From Leptoclinus maculatus (taxonomy: Eukaryota > Chordata > Actinopteri > Perciformes > Stichaeidae), in assembly GCA_032191485.1 (NCBI GenBank), contig JAVDOI010000003.1, positions 9,610,986-9,674,985 on the forward strand: 64,000 nt of DNA, given 5' to 3'. Shown one piece after another: positions 39,866 to 53,056 of this stretch; positions within the stretch are counted from its first letter, which is position 1, and each line of letters opens with the position of its first letter. A program made the position numbers and the translations under genes. The notes beneath the pieces are model-generated. The model was not told the DNA's origin, did not search any database, and saw only the letters and a program-made list of their open reading frames with translations.

Positions 39866-42800
39866 ACGGCTACTGGTAGAGAGTTGCTATGGCAACTGTC
39901 TCCGATTGTAACTCACTGAACTTTTCAAAAGTAATTTCCCTCTCGTTTGTTCCCTTTTTTTATGGTTTATTTTATTTTTTTGTTTTTTAAACTCGGTAGA
40001 CGTTTTGTTGGATGTATCATAGAGTGCCAGAGGAGAAACATGAAGACGGGTTTTTTCGTTGTTTACCTGTTTCCATTTAATGTTTGTTTCAGTTGCGTAG
40101 TTGACAGGTCCTAGTGACATAACCCTAACAAAGAAACAAGAGTAACATTTTAATGATTTATCGTTTAAGTTAATTGCATCTGAACAAAATGTGACTGTGG
40201 CGATAAATTCTTCTCACGTAGGCTGCATTCTAAAAGTCCTTCATGGCTGGACAAAAATGGTTCACAATGCCTCAATGTAACTTATGTATACTCAATACAG
40301 CCCTCAGCCGTTTACAAAAAGTCTTCTCTTATATTTGTTTATACTACAATACAAATCTAGTCTGTGTGAAGTTGTAGGGTATCCTAAAATACTATTGAAA
40401 TCCATTTGGCCAAGAAAAATGCTTCTATTTTTGCCCCACTTTACAATTGATTTATTGTGATCTGTCCGGACTATTACTTGCGAAATCAACGCTGATCGAC
40501 TTATTCTTGTAAAGCTTGAAGGATTAACAATCCTTACTGTGTGAGAGGAAGGCAGCAGCCAACTCAATATTTTGTACATAACCTTAGGACAACTGTGTAT
40601 GCTTTAAGCCGTACCGTCTCCAAAATGCATAATGCCTGTGTACCTTTGGCTAAATAGGATACTAAATATATCCCCAAATGTTTTTCTGCAGTGCGTGTTT
40701 CAATAAAGTTTCTAGTTTCTTTTTAATCAAACTAAACATGGTATTTTGCCTTTGTTGTACCAAAGGAATGCCTTCCGTTTGTGAAAGTGGTCCTCAGTGG
40801 TTTCTCAACAACGCTGAATAAGCTGTATGTATACACGTTAGCCTGACAAAAAAAAACAAAAGCAGTGTTATGACATTGAGCTTATCCTCTTCGTCTGTTT
40901 TCAAAACTTATCTAAATGACACTTGTAATGTCGCCTTCAAAAAAAAATAAAAATAAAGCTCATCATTCCTTGAGGTAATGTGCTGCCAAATACATGTTTG
41001 AATTGAGAATGATGTAGTGCTTGAACATGGATTGTCATTAACCTTCCGTTAGTGTATCTATTCAAGCTCTCAAGAGAGCAATGTATCTTCAGCCTGAATT
41101 TCAACAGTATTTCAAATCAAGCTTGCAGGGATCTTACTTGACTTTGATGCAAAGTCATGCTGGCTGGGTTTTTATAAAAGAAAAAAATCGCAGAGGAGAG
41201 GATTCTAAAAGCCTAAAGATCGCCACAAGAAGGTAAAACTAACCCCAACACTCATTTGTTAGAGTTTTTGTTTTTGTTTTGTTTTCTGTGCAAAACATCA
41301 AGTAATGAAAGTCATCCAAAACATATCCAAAACATTGAAGTACAAAATTATGCTATCTGTAGTTATTTCCGAGCAAAATAAGCCGTACAAAACAATCAGA
41401 AATGGTTGTGATGCAACTCTTGCTCAAATAAAACCAATAATGGTCCATTCATTCACTCAATACTTACCAATTTCCATCTTGATAATTTCTGTAGAATGTA
41501 GATTAATGAAAATTAGTAGTTGCACTCAAAGCGTTAAAACTTCCCATTGGTGGACAAAACCTTTCAGCTTGAGTTGCATGATACTTTTGTAGTTTAAAGT
41601 TAGTTTTGCATGTGTGTTATTTACTGTGCATGAAGTCCCTGGTGTGTCCGAGATCTCATTTCTGTTTCTCTTCTTAGGTTGTCAGAAAACTGTGTAGGTG
41701 CAGTTGACACATTGAACTCCAGTTTACCAGGCTTTTATGGTCAGTTGAAAAGATGCTGCATGCAAGTGTTGGCCTTTGAATTCTGCTGCTGAGGTTATTC
41801 AAATCTTCTCTCTGTCTTAACAGGTCCATTGAAAGTCCCTGGAAAGAGCAGAGGCCTTGCTGTGTCTCTGAGGCTGACTGCTTCTTTGTCAATACTAACC
41901 CCCTCAAGGGATTTGTAGTTTTTTTATACTTTTCATGAGGATGTGATCATGTGGATTTTTTATGTTTTTATTGAATGTGTCCAGATTTCCATTATTTTTA
42001 CACCAGACATTTTAACTGCCTTTTTATGAAATAAAGTTTTTTTTTTTATTGTAAATTGTGTTTCCTGTTTAATTGTATGTTTTGATAAGAAAAGGATGGC
42101 TTAAAATACATTGACTTGTCTTGAATTATATATGCATGATGCATATTTACTGTTTGGTTTGGACTTAACTGTCACTTTTCACATGCAACAAGTGAGATTT
42201 ACCAAAAACAAACTACTGTAGATCTTTCTTAACTATGCCATTTGAAGACGCAGGCTAACTAGCAGCTTACAGTCCATGGAAAGTCTATTTAAGAGATCCA
42301 CACAGGTGAACTCCAATAAAAAAAAAAGTGAGGTGTTTGGTACTGGAAATAACTCAAACACAAGGTCTTGGTAACTAGTTCCCATACCTGAGCTTGTGGT
42401 GGGTCTAGTGCTGGAGTGGGAGAAGCCTGTAGCCTTTGTTAGTGCCCTTTTAACACCAGTGATGGTTAAAAATACAAGTATTTCTACATTTAAATGTGGC
42501 CCAAAACAATTCTGCAAATATTCAATTCCACATGCCTTTCCCAGTTTGTACATGTTTTAGTCATAGCTTACGTTGGCCAATTATAAGTCGGTCAATATGA
42601 CAAATTCACAAAAAATACTTTTTTTTTTCTACAATCATGTAAACAAGTTGCATCAAACCAACCACAAGCAGAATAGTATATACACAGTATATATTCAATT
42701 CAAAGAGGATCTATAGCAATAACATTCAGTTGCAACAGCCCCAATACGTAAACACGTACTGTTATGATCCTAAAGTTGTATAAACGTGTAAGTATATTAC

Positions 42801-43060
42801 CTATCATTAAAATATATTGCTCTACCTCTCTGACTGCCTGAATATGGGTGTACTGTCCCTTTAAATGACTCTCCTCCCATAGGTCGCTAACATATCCGCG
42901 CCCCCATCTATCAGCGGCTAGTTTCACATCAACAATGACTGTCTTCGCTGATTTCAATGGAAAACACGCCAGTATTTCAATTAATATTTTGAAAATTTAC
43001 TGCGTTTAACTTGTTTATGCCACAGAGCAGCTTCTAGCGCAGATAACGGAGCCTGCCACT
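39866..43060. other. khdrbs1 3' flank and upstream region of tmem39b
   Basis: The first 2.2 kb is AT-rich with several AATAAA hexamers and is probably alternative khdrbs1 3' UTR. The rest is unannotated until a likely tmem39b 5' UTR exon ending at a donor (ACTG|GTAAGC) near 43061. No coding exon or RNA gene was recognised. Confidence 0.5.
40702..40707 (+). terminator. Candidate proximal poly(A) signal of khdrbs1
   Basis: AATAAA about 840 bp after the stop. Further AATAAA motifs near 40950 and at 42030-42035 allow longer 3' UTRs. Confidence 0.5.
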
Positions 43061-43817
43061 GGTAAGCTTACCTTCACTTGTCTAGCCTGTTTGGTAGGTT
43101 GGTTAGAAGCTAGCTAGCTGCTCAGAGACCCTGCTAGCCTAGGCCTCAATCTTTGTATTTAATCAAGCATGGTCTTGGCGGACAGATCGGAGTCCGTCGC
43201 TCTTTGAACGGGTCCACGTTGGTTTCGCCCTCTGCCTCATGTCTCGCACAGAAAACGGCTCTCGTTGAATATATGCCCGGGGAGAGAGCACATTAAGTTC
43301 CTTCTTAGCTAGCTTGTAATGTCAGCTTCCGCAATAAAACAACTTGCAGCATATTAAAAAGATGCTATGCAGCTATCTCAAACTTGTTCAACGCCAGCTA
43401 ATCATGCGTGTTTACGAGGGAAATTATGCTTGCAGATCTAGATGACTGTGCACGTGCTTTGATTTGCCGTAAAGCCTTAAACTTGCAGATGTGTGATTTA
43501 TGAAATGGTTGTTATGACTGTGCACCACTCCTTATTGTCAACCCTGTGACTAATCCAATCACTGAGCAACTTATTATTATTAACTTCATTACTAGCTGAT
43601 GCTCTGCCGGTGAATTATATCCTATGTGATACATATCACAGGCTCATTTAAATCATTTACACCCATTAGTCAGTACATGTGATTACATATTTTGACATTC
43701 TAGATCGGCCTTCTCAATCACAGTGATCCGCTTCCTTGCAAACAGATTAAAACACAAGGAGACGAATCATAAAACCGGTCGCATAGCTGGGAGAAGTGAG
43801 CCGTGGGTGTGTCTGCG

Positions 43818-46800
43818 ATGGCTGGTGGAAGGAGAGGGGCGAACCGTACCACGTACTGCAGACCTCCACTAAGCAATGAACCAGGCTCGGTCAGCAACGG
43901 CAACCACTCAACCAGCTCCCCGGTCACAGGGGTGCGATCCCGGACAAGGTGAGCTCTGATACACCGCTGCTCCAACACACACAGAGAGTTAAGAGATGAA
44001 CATTGGAGTCTTGACGGACTGCCCTTAATCCGGGCTGCAGGAATGAACTATGGGTACATCCCAAGTCTCTTAATTGCATCCCCGTTTCCCTCACTTGCGT
44101 CTTAGTCCCTCCCAAGGAAACTAGGAAATATGTTTTATGAGACATGAGACGTCCTTTCCTTTGTAACGTCACGTGAAGTGACGTCTGTTTCTGATGATGG
44201 AGGGTCTGATCACAGCTGGATCAGCTGTCAGTCTGCTTTAACAGCTGGAGAGACTTTTGAGAAGTTTGTATCTGTACACATGATCACTGTACTTAATAGT
44301 AACTAATAATACTAATAACTAATAAAGACACACAGTTATCATCACTGTAGAGGTGTTTTCTCTGTAGCCTTTTACCTCTTCAACAAACTGTGTTCTCTTT
44401 ATAGGCACAGGATCGATTTCTACCGACTGAATGCGTTTGTCTTATTATGAATTATTTGCGTCTGTACGTTTTTAAAATTCTGATTGTGACGTCATTATTA
44501 AATAACCCAGAATATGATTATGGTTTCTCTTGACTACTGGAATTAATTTATTAGGCTCCATGTTTCAGGTTCAATTTAAATGATATAACTCATCAAACAC
44601 TCAGGAACGATCAGCCTCACGTGACTGAATGAAATGATGATAAATGATGTAAAAAGTGTTTCGTCTCTCCAGCTCTCTCTCACTTTAATTGTTTCCATAA
44701 TAAAAGTTATTGAGGGAAATATCAGATCATGAAAACACAAATCTTTCTAATAAATGAAGAAAGTTGTTTGTGGTCCTTTTTGTTGTTCAGTCTACAATAA
44801 ACATATATTTAAACCAGATCAGAAAACTAATCAAATATAAAACTTGACTTTAATCTCTGATCTGTCTTCACTCTGGTATGAAACTCCAGTGATATTTAGA
44901 AAAATCAGATCAGTCCGATCAGCAGCAGCATCCAATCACATAACTGATGAACAATGAGGGGGCGTGTCAGCCGTTAAAACACTTCCTGGAAGGCTGTTCT
45001 CCTGCGTCCTTGCTCATGGCTCCTAGGAGATCCTCGGAGCAGAAATAAGAGCTTTGGGACGGCCGTCAATATGGCGGCGCAGAACAGCTTCCGGTTCAAG
45101 CGAGGAGCGAGGAAATGACAAATAAGAGACTTGGGATGTACCCCTATGACACGGATGTGTCCTACTCCAGTTGTCCCTTATTGCCACAGAGTGGTACACG
45201 CGTCATAATAAAACGGCTGTGTTTGGTCTGCAGGAATGGCTCGGGGACATGCATGTCCAACCCCCCGCTGGCTGCGCAGACGGTCGTTCCTCTGAAGCAC
45301 TGTAAGATCCCGGAGTTGTCCATGGATCGTAACGTGCTGTTCGAGCTCCATCTTTTCTTCTGCCACCTCATCGCCCTCTTTGTCCATTACGTCAACATCT
45401 ACAAGACTGTGTGGTGGTACCCGCCATCACACCCTCCCTCACACACATCACTGGTGAGCACTCAGTGGTCAGCTGTGTATCTCTATTTTGGAATTTGCAT
45501 ATCTTGCTGGTAGCCTGAACTGGTATTTTTAGGCTGTGCTTATTAATGTTGACAAAATAATGTAAGTGGGAGGAATAATCCTGAATCCATCTTATTATTC
45601 ACAGAACTTTCACCTTATTGATTATAACATGCTGGTGTTCACAATCATCATACTGGCAAGGAGGTTAATTGCAGCAATCGTTAAAGAGGTAAGAGTTGAA
45701 TTTTTGGCTTCTACCTTTTTCAGAATTTAGCCCTCGTCCCTCACACGTGTTGCTACACATTCAAATATGAAGTCACATCACTCTGTATTTGATGCAAATG
45801 AGTCCTGCACTGTCCTTTTTCTCTTTGATTATGTTCTGTGTTGAATATTACTCTAATGGCAAAGTTGTATTAATGCGACTGCTCTGCGTCCCCCAGGCGT
45901 CACAGAGTGGGAAACTATCCTTCCCTCATTCGATCTTTCTGGTGACGGCTCGGTTTGCTGTGCTCACGCTGACGGGCTGGAGCCTCTGCCGCTCTCTTAT
46001 TTACCTTTTCAGGACGTACTCTGTCCTCAGCCTGCTCTTCCTCTGCTACCCGTGAGTAGAACAAAGAGGGTTGTATTCGATTGACAGAAACTATTTTTGG
46101 TGGTTCCATGTTATCCACACGCATTTAAAAAAAACATTTGCATGCATTTCATAGTTTGTGTTCACCAGCTTCAGTTGTTTTGGTTTCCTGCTGATGTGTT
46201 TGCGCTCATATTTTTCCCATCTTTCGTGAGCTAGATTGGATGCAGCCGGATATCAAATGTGTTTAAAACAGTTTTTGCTGAAACAAGCGGTATATATGGT
46301 TGGCAAAAAATAAATTGGGCTCACTTAAAAGTAGTCTGAAGTGAGGATTGAATGATTGTTGGTGCTTGTTGTCTCTTAAGCACTCTAGTGAAGAGCTTCA
46401 ATTGAAACATTGCATTGTAACATCCGGTTTATTGAATATTAATAATATGATGTTTGGATGCTGTTGTCCATGGTGTCTCTGCAGCATGAGTGTGCTTAGC
46501 ATTTCAAGTTTCATGACGTGGTATTATTTAGTTTGTTTTAACATCAGTGCAGACTGTTGTGTCACCAACATTTGTTTTCACCGTGAGAATATTTGCTCAA
46601 CCACCTGTTTTTCCTCACAGATTCGGGATGTATATTCCATTCTTACGGCTGAGCTGTGACTTCCGGCGAGCAGGTCTGCTCTCCCCCGTTGCCAGCATCG
46701 GCTCCAAGGAGGTGGGCAGCGTGGGCCGGGGCAGGGACTACTTGACTGTGCTCAAGGAGACGTGGAAGCAGCACACCAGCCAGCTGTACGGCGTCCAGGC

Positions 46801-47800
46801 CATGCCGACTCACGCCTGCTGCCTCTCCCCGGATCTCATCCGCAAGGAGGTGGAGTACCTGAAGATGGACTTCAACTGGAGGATGAAGGAGGTGCTGGTC
46901 AGCTCGATGCTCAGTGCTTACTATGTGGCCTTCGTTCCTGTCTGGTTTGTCAAGGTAAGAAACCGTCTTAATTGTAACTTCTTTAATATCACTTGTCTCT
47001 TATTTATTTTGTTCTCGTCTGTATATTTTCTCTCAGAGTACACAGTACGTGGACAAGCGCTGGTCTTGTGAGCTGTTCATCCTGGTGTCAGTCAGTACGT
47101 CGGTCATCCTCATGAGGCACCTGTTGCCACCGCGATACTGCGACCTGCTTCACAAAGCTGCAGCTCACCTGGGCTGCTGGCAGAAAGTAGACCCCTCGCT
47201 CTGCTCCAATGTTCTTCAGCACATGTATGTACCACTCACGGTGTATCACTGCGCTCTAGGTCCATTTAGGGACTAATTTGATTCAAGTCCTAATCCCAAT
47301 CTGCTGTCTCTCTTCGCCCAGATGGACAGAAGAGTACATGTGGCCCCAGGGAGTCCTTGTGAAACACAATAAGAACGTCTACAAGGCCATGGGTCACTAT
47401 AATGTTGCAGTTCCGTCAGACGTGTCCCATTATCGCTTCTATGTGAGTATTCACAAATGAACACTAGACACCAGAGACTTCCTGTTTTGTAAAAAAAAAA
47501 AAAAAAGGCAGCAACTTGCACACACTTTATCTGATGACTGCATCCTGTCACTTTCCCTCCCCTCAGTTCTTCTTCAACAAGCCTTTACGAATATTGAACA
47601 TACTCATCATCCTGGAAGGTGCCATGATATTCTACCAGCTCTACTCGTTGATATGTTCAGAAAAGTGGCATCAGACGATATCACTGGCTCTGATTCTCTT
47701 CAGCAACTACTACGCCTTCTTCAAGCTGCTCAGAGACAGAATCGTCCTAGGAAAGGCATACTCGTACTCAAACAGCTCATCAGACCAGAAAGTCAGTTAG
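43818..47800 (+). CDS. tmem39b: Transmembrane protein 39B
   Basis: Multi-pass ER membrane protein; the TMEM39 family is linked to secretory trafficking and, for TMEM39B, antiviral/autophagy roles. Eight coding exons: 43818-43948, 45234-45453, 45605-45688, 45897-46051, 46621-46954, 47037-47224, 47322-47442 and 47567-47800, in phase, 488 residues (human 492). The N-terminus MAGGRRGANRTTYC matches the family start. Hydrophobic segments lie at LFFCHLIALFVHY, MLVFTIIILA, LLFLCYPFGMYIPF, MLSAYYVAFVPVWF, FILVSVSTSVIL, LNILIILEGAMIFY and ISLALILFSNYYAFF. Conserved blocks include KTVWWYPPSHPPSHTS, DAMPTHACCLSP-like QAMPTHACC, and LKMDFNWRMKEVL. At least one non-coding 5' exon precedes it (acceptor near 43702). 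Intron 1 contains a DNA transposon. Confidence 0.96.
44052..45143. mobile_element. Non-autonomous DNA transposon in tmem39b intron 1 (1.09 kb)
   Basis: The left end 44052-44072 and right end 45123-45143 are perfect 21-bp inverted repeats beginning GGGTACATCCC. They are flanked by identical CTAT (44048-44051 and 45144-45147), a likely 4-bp target duplication. Looser inverted similarity continues for another 20-30 bp inside. No transposase frame is present, so it would need an outside source of transposase. The superfamily is not assigned; the short target duplication argues against hAT (8 bp) and piggyBac (TTAA). Confidence 0.85.
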
Positions 47801-47910
47801 ATTTGACTCGTCATTGTTCGCATTCACTTTGGAACAAAAACATGCCGAAGAGCTCTGTATTTTTTCTACAAACTGCATTTTGTGTCACGTTTTTGTTCTG
47901 ATCCGCCATA

Positions 47911-47916
47911 ATTAAA
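47911..47916 (+). terminator. Likely poly(A) signal of tmem39b
   Basis: ATTAAA variant hexamer 110 bp after the tmem39b stop. No closer AATAAA exists. Confidence 0.5.
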
Positions 47917-50292
47917 AGACATATTTTTGTATTACTTTAAAGGTTTGCTTTAGTTTTTATTCTGACCGCATGAAACCTCTGTCCCTCAAAGATTAAACCC
48001 AACATTTGAACTATTTCTCAGCCAATAGGTGGAAATTTCAATTGACAGGTTGCACTTATTGACTCTTCATTGCTGAGAATGTAGTAATTTTGTAATGTTT
48101 TAATTACAATTGCTGAATAACAACATGGTATGTTTTTTTCTTTGTCACCTTTTGAGTATTTATGGAAGCAAAGATTTTTAACGGAATCCAAGAGTCATAT
48201 TTATGGTATGCTAAACTTGATGCTATAAATTCAGTGGTGTTGAAAATGCAAACCAGAGTACTCGGTTGTGATTAAGTGTAACGATTATGAAATTCAAATG
48301 ATCACAGACCTTTTCCGCATCTGTAGTGTTACACTTCTCATACAGCTGGGGGACTTGCCAGTGACAGATCCCTCATCTGTTGTGCTTCTTCAAGTTTCTT
48401 TCCTTTTTTTTTTTTTTATCTTATCCGAGCTGAGAGTGCCGGGATGGACGGTGTTGTATACCTTTACTAGCTGCATCATTAGTGATGCTTACACATTAAT
48501 GCCTCACTAATCACAATCCAGTGATATGATATATATGAAATATGCCATTCTGCATACAGAGCACTTTTTCTTTTGGTAATTTAAGTATATTTTTACACTG
48601 GTATTGCTACTTTTACTTAAGTACAATATAAGAGTAAGCTACTTTTTCCACCATTAGCTGACAGAAGTATGCATATAAGGATCAAACACTAATGGAGGTA
48701 GAGGAGTATATCGTGTTTCAAGGTGTCACTGAGAGAGAGAGGATCGTAGAGGAAGATGGGGAACAATGGCGTCGCCATGTGGCCTGAGTGCATATCTTCA
48801 TGCCGAGTAACTACAATGGCAAACCCGCCAGGCTATGACAGAAAAAAGACATTTGCATCATCAGCTGATTCATTCAGCACCTAGGCAGGATGTTCGTCGC
48901 ACCTGTATGACACGAAGAGTAAACAGTGATACTAACGGTCAGGAGACACACACACACAGAGTAGAGCACTGTCCCTTTAAGACGGAGGCAACACAACAGC
49001 TCCGCACGAGCCGAGCGCATCGATGTCGCGCTTTACATTGGACCAGTGATTATAATATATGTACACCTGTGCTACAGCGGGCAGAATTCAGCAGCTAAAC
49101 TGTAGTTTATAAAGATTAGTTCACGTGAGGTCTACTTAGACGTTTTGTAAATGGCGGGAGGAGATATTTGACGCTTCGCTCAGCCGGTTTGCTTTCTGGT
49201 GCGTAATTGATTCGGTAAGTCGTGTTTGTGTCACTCGTAGATGATAAATATCTGTTTACACGTCTTCTCTCTCGCTGAATTCAACACTATAGTTTAGCAA
49301 ACCGCGGTCTACATGTTGTTCTGAAAGTTCAGTTTTTCTACAGGGTTAATACAATCCAAGTAAATAAGGATGTCAGTGTGTAAAGTTGCCATTGTGTTTT
49401 ACTGTAGTGGCCATCTTTGGATTCTAACGTTACTCTGGACGGAGGCAGATAACTGCTATTATAACAGTTAATTCATCACATTGTAATAGCATGGAGCGAT
49501 ATTTAGGCCCAGTGCCGACACCACAGTGACAGTAATGCACCCACTGGGGCTGTTGATAACAATAAACAACCACTTTACTGCAGTAGGTACTGATATCACT
49601 GAGCCAAATGTACAATACCACACATAGACGAGAGACCATTGTAATCCAACAGTCTTGCAATATAACCTTTTAATTTATAGTAACATATTTAAATTCATTG
49701 CAGAGCTATTGCATTTAGTTGGGCCACTTCAGCTTGTAAAGTGTTTTTTTTTTTTTCTGGTCACAAACTGGGTGTAGCTAGATGAGGGTAAGACCTTTTT
49801 AAACTCCACTATCCTACTGGGAGATCTCAACAATAATGCAGTATATTGATTTTCTCCTTCAGCCATTTGTCTGAAAGCTGTATGCTCCTCTAAGGATTCA
49901 TGTTGCCTATCTGTGCATTTATCTGTAGTGAAGATCAAAACAAAGCCTCTGCAGTGTAGCTCGCTTGGATTTCTTGATGGTTTTTGTAGCATATAATCGG
50001 TTTGTTTGTTTGGAATAATAATTGGAAATAGGTGTCCTTCAGGTCACACATCTTCTCTGAGGTATTTCTACTTTGAGGCTGCTCTAAAAATATCTTTCTA
50101 GGCCACTGCTTCACTCTCTTTTTACACCAGGGAAGTATTATGCAAAAAAAAATCTAAATCTAAATGCAATCACATAATCTTCCTCACTGTAGCAGCCCGC
50201 TAACACTGATGATTTAGATTAGTCTGTGACATATTGTTGTGATGACCTAGGGACTAATGAATGCACCACTACATGCTTTTTTTTTTTTGCAG
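47917..50292. other. Intergenic DNA and ccdc28b 5' region
   Basis: Contains a hAT-type repeat end at about 48570-48657. A probable ccdc28b first non-coding exon lies around 49100-49214 (AAATGGCGGGAGG YY1/E2F-like motif near 49150, donor TTCG|GTAAGT at 49214). Intron 1 ends with a T-rich acceptor at 50292. No other gene was recognised. Confidence 0.55.
48570..48657. mobile_element. End fragment of a teleost hAT-type MITE
   Basis: The run GCTACTTTTACTTAAGTAC followed by AAGCTACTTTTTCCACCATTAG is the end sequence pattern (TACTTTTACTTAAGTA...TTCCACCACTG) of a very common fish MITE. Only one end is recognisable. Confidence 0.5.
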
Positions 50293-50468
50293 AGTGGAGA
50301 ATCCTCAGCTGCAGCACTCATTTTGGCTCAGTCCTTTTCTGAGGGAGGGGAAGACTGCAGGTTTTCAACTTCCTACCTTTTGGTTTGCTTCAGGACGTCC
50401 TGTACACCAGCCAGGCACAGTGCCCCCCCCCCCCCATCTCTCCCCAGAGTGCTTCACTTCAAAGATAA

Positions 50469-52677
50469 ATGATAATGGAAGACAAACGCAAGAAGCGGAG
50501 CCCAAAGGTGTCCCTCCCCCAGCCCCCTCCTCCCCCCATCAACCCCCGCAAAGTCTCAGTCCTGCCTGCCAGCAAAAGTGCCACCTTCTCTCTCGGCCTG
50601 CCGCAGCCCCCCTCCCCCAAGAACAGAGGCAAGTTTAAGAGGTCCATAGGAGCTGCAGGACAGCCCAAAGAGGTGTTCGCAGCCGTCGTAGCACCACCGA
50701 AGACCACCAGGTTTGTGTCGTAGAGAGACAATAGTAGTTATGAACAGCTGCTGCACATGTTCTTTGCCTTTTTATGTCCCATCATCTCATTCATAAACAG
50801 ATAACTGACTGAAATGGTTAATGTGAGATCACATACAGTGTGCAGCATCTCCACAAACTGAATCAAATTGAAATCAAATAGCTGTGGTGCATTGAGCTGT
50901 AATGTTCAGCCCATTGCAACAGAGTCAGAACAGCAGCAGACTGACTCAGTAATGTCTGTTATACAGGGATATTGCGAAAGCACTGTTTGCATGTGATGAA
51001 TCGATTGAAGGCAGGATTGTGATTTACAAGAACAGATTGGATATGATCGTGATGTTTCTGTTTGTTTGTCCTCAGGCCCCACAAGGAGAAGCCCCGGGCC
51101 CCCCAGCCTGCAGGGCCCAGTAGAGTAGTGCAGTCTTCCCCCCTGCAGCACTCGTTTCTCACAGACGTCTCAGACGTGAGAGAGATGGAGGGAGGCCTCC
51201 TCAACCTCCTCAACGACTTCCACTCAGGCAAACTGCAGGCTTTCGGTAAGATAACCTCGATTAGAGAGGCCACCGAGGGAATATTCTGTTACGGCCGGAA
51301 AATAAAGCCAGTTGAAAAGTGAACTGAAATCAGATAGTTGTGGGGCTATTTTTACACTTCTGTTACTGGTTTTCCAGGTAAGGTGTGCTCCTTTGAGCAA
51401 CTGGAGCATGTGCGTGAGATGCAGGAGAAGCTGGCACGACTGCACTTCAGCCTGGACAGCCACGTGGAGGAACTCTCAGAGGACCAGAGGAAGTGTGCCT
51501 CTGACCACAACCTGGAGCACCTGCTCTGTAACGTAAGCACAGATACTCTTTTGATAAGCAAGAGATACATCATCTGTCATTCTTTTTAAATTGCACATTT
51601 TTGCATGACAAAACGACCCCCTAATTTACAATACATCGCGTGTTACATTATCCTCTCTGCCGTGGTGGTCATGTCACTGAAACAGCATCCCGTGACACTG
51701 AAACTCTACTCTGAAAGTCTACTCTGGTTTAGTTGGTTTCACTGTTTGTTTTACAAACTATCAAACTGGAGTCTATATTTAAACATAAACAAATGATTTC
51801 ACTATTTCAGAGACATTTTAAGTTCAAGAAATAATCAAACCCTCCATTAGGTTAATTCTCAGTTTTTGACTTCTATACATCTCTTATTTTAAAACCTTAT
51901 GTCCAATTTGTTAAATGCTTTTTGATGGATTTTAATAAGTGCGTTTCAGACATGGAATCATCAGGGCATGTCCCAGCTTGTTCCTCACATTTAGTTTTTA
52001 TTCTCAGCTCTGGCCAAAACACTTTATTTACCCTTCAAAAACAATAATATAATAAAAAACTGGAGAAAATTACATGATTATGTCATGGGAGCACTTCAGT
52101 TATTAACTGTCATTGAATATTCCATCAGGGGAATAGTGAAATACTGCAACATGCTTTCTTTTCTTTTGTTCTTTTAAGAGGCATTTATCACATCTGTGCC
52201 GTGTTAACGAGTCACGGTCATGACATACAGCAAGAACCAAACCTATCTTGTCTTCCTTTCACTCTTCACAGCTGTGAACCATTAAAGCACATCTGCCTGT
52301 CTGAGATGAGTCAGAATGCTCTGCTGAGTGTCTTCTATGTGTTAAATGTTGGATTATTATCCAGCACAATCTGCCGAGTGTTGTCCAAGAATGCCTTGAA
52401 AGCATTTCTATTGTTAGCGTGTTGTGTGGCGCTGGTTGCCCACGCCTGAGGCTGGTATGTTCGCTGAGGGGAAGTTGCAGTGCGATGTGTGAGGGAGGTG
52501 AGAACGAGCCTTCAGCTCGCTACAGACACTGCTGCCAGGAATGCTGGCTGTGGCGGCGGAGGAGGAGAACTGTGCCTCGGAGCAGACGGGCTGTGAAGTG
52601 ACTCTATTTTGTGTGGATAAGAAGGGAAGTTGACCAGTTGCTTTTGTAAACAACACGGTCTGACTCAAATATTGACG

Positions 52678-52736
<59 letters not shown>

Positions 52737-53056
52737 CTGCTATGTAATATGATCAGTTAGTGATTAGTCCCCTGTACTACCACACCGTGTTCTAATCTTG
52801 TCTGTTTCTATTTCCATTACACCTCTCACCCTTTTCTTCATTTGTTCCTGCAGCTGGAGGAGCTCAGCACCTCAATGTATCCTTTTCCTCCATTCAATGA
52901 CTGTATTTATGGGAATCACCCAGCACTCCAGGCGCAGACACTGGTTTTAAGTAATCTATTTTTACTTCAGTGTTTTGTCTGTGAATCCTTAATGTGTTCA
53001 GACAAAAGCTCCACTTGGCTGAGAACCAGGACCCGCCCAAGACGTCTGGTCCCTGA
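50469..53056 (+). CDS. ccdc28b: Coiled-coil domain-containing protein 28B
   Basis: Small cilium/centrosome-associated protein, a modifier of Bardet-Biedl syndrome in human and a partner of the mTORC2 component SIN1. Coding exons: 50469-50710 (ATG at 50469 or, more like human, 50475), 51076-51245, 51378-51532, 52854-52876 and 53002-53056. All are in phase, 212 residues from the second ATG (human 200). The N-terminus MEDKRKKRSPK and the SPKNRGKFKR block match the family. The core reads LQHSFLTDVSDVREMEGGLLNLLNDFHSGKLQAFG then CSFEQLEHVREMQEKLARLHFSLD, ending SIQKLHLAEN. The first coding exon uses a weak donor (AG|GTTTGT). One exon is only 23 nt. CCDC28A is the alternative paralog, but synteny with tmem39b favours 28B. 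Confidence 0.92.
52679..52734. repeat. (CA)n microsatellite in ccdc28b intron
   Basis: About 28 CA units, directly preceded by TGACGTCA (52673-52680). Read directly. Confidence 0.97.

Noticed and set aside
42233..42957. Minus-strand open frames between khdrbs1 and tmem39b
   Set aside because: No homology and no splice partners; consistent with chance.
45115..45513. 132-codon open frame starting upstream of tmem39b exon 2
   Set aside because: Its start lies inside the transposon right end and it reads through intron into exon 2. The real exon begins at 45234 after a CAG acceptor.
52673..52680. TGACGTCA next to the ccdc28b intronic (CA)n repeat
   Set aside because: Single 8-mer in an intron with no other promoter features; likely chance.
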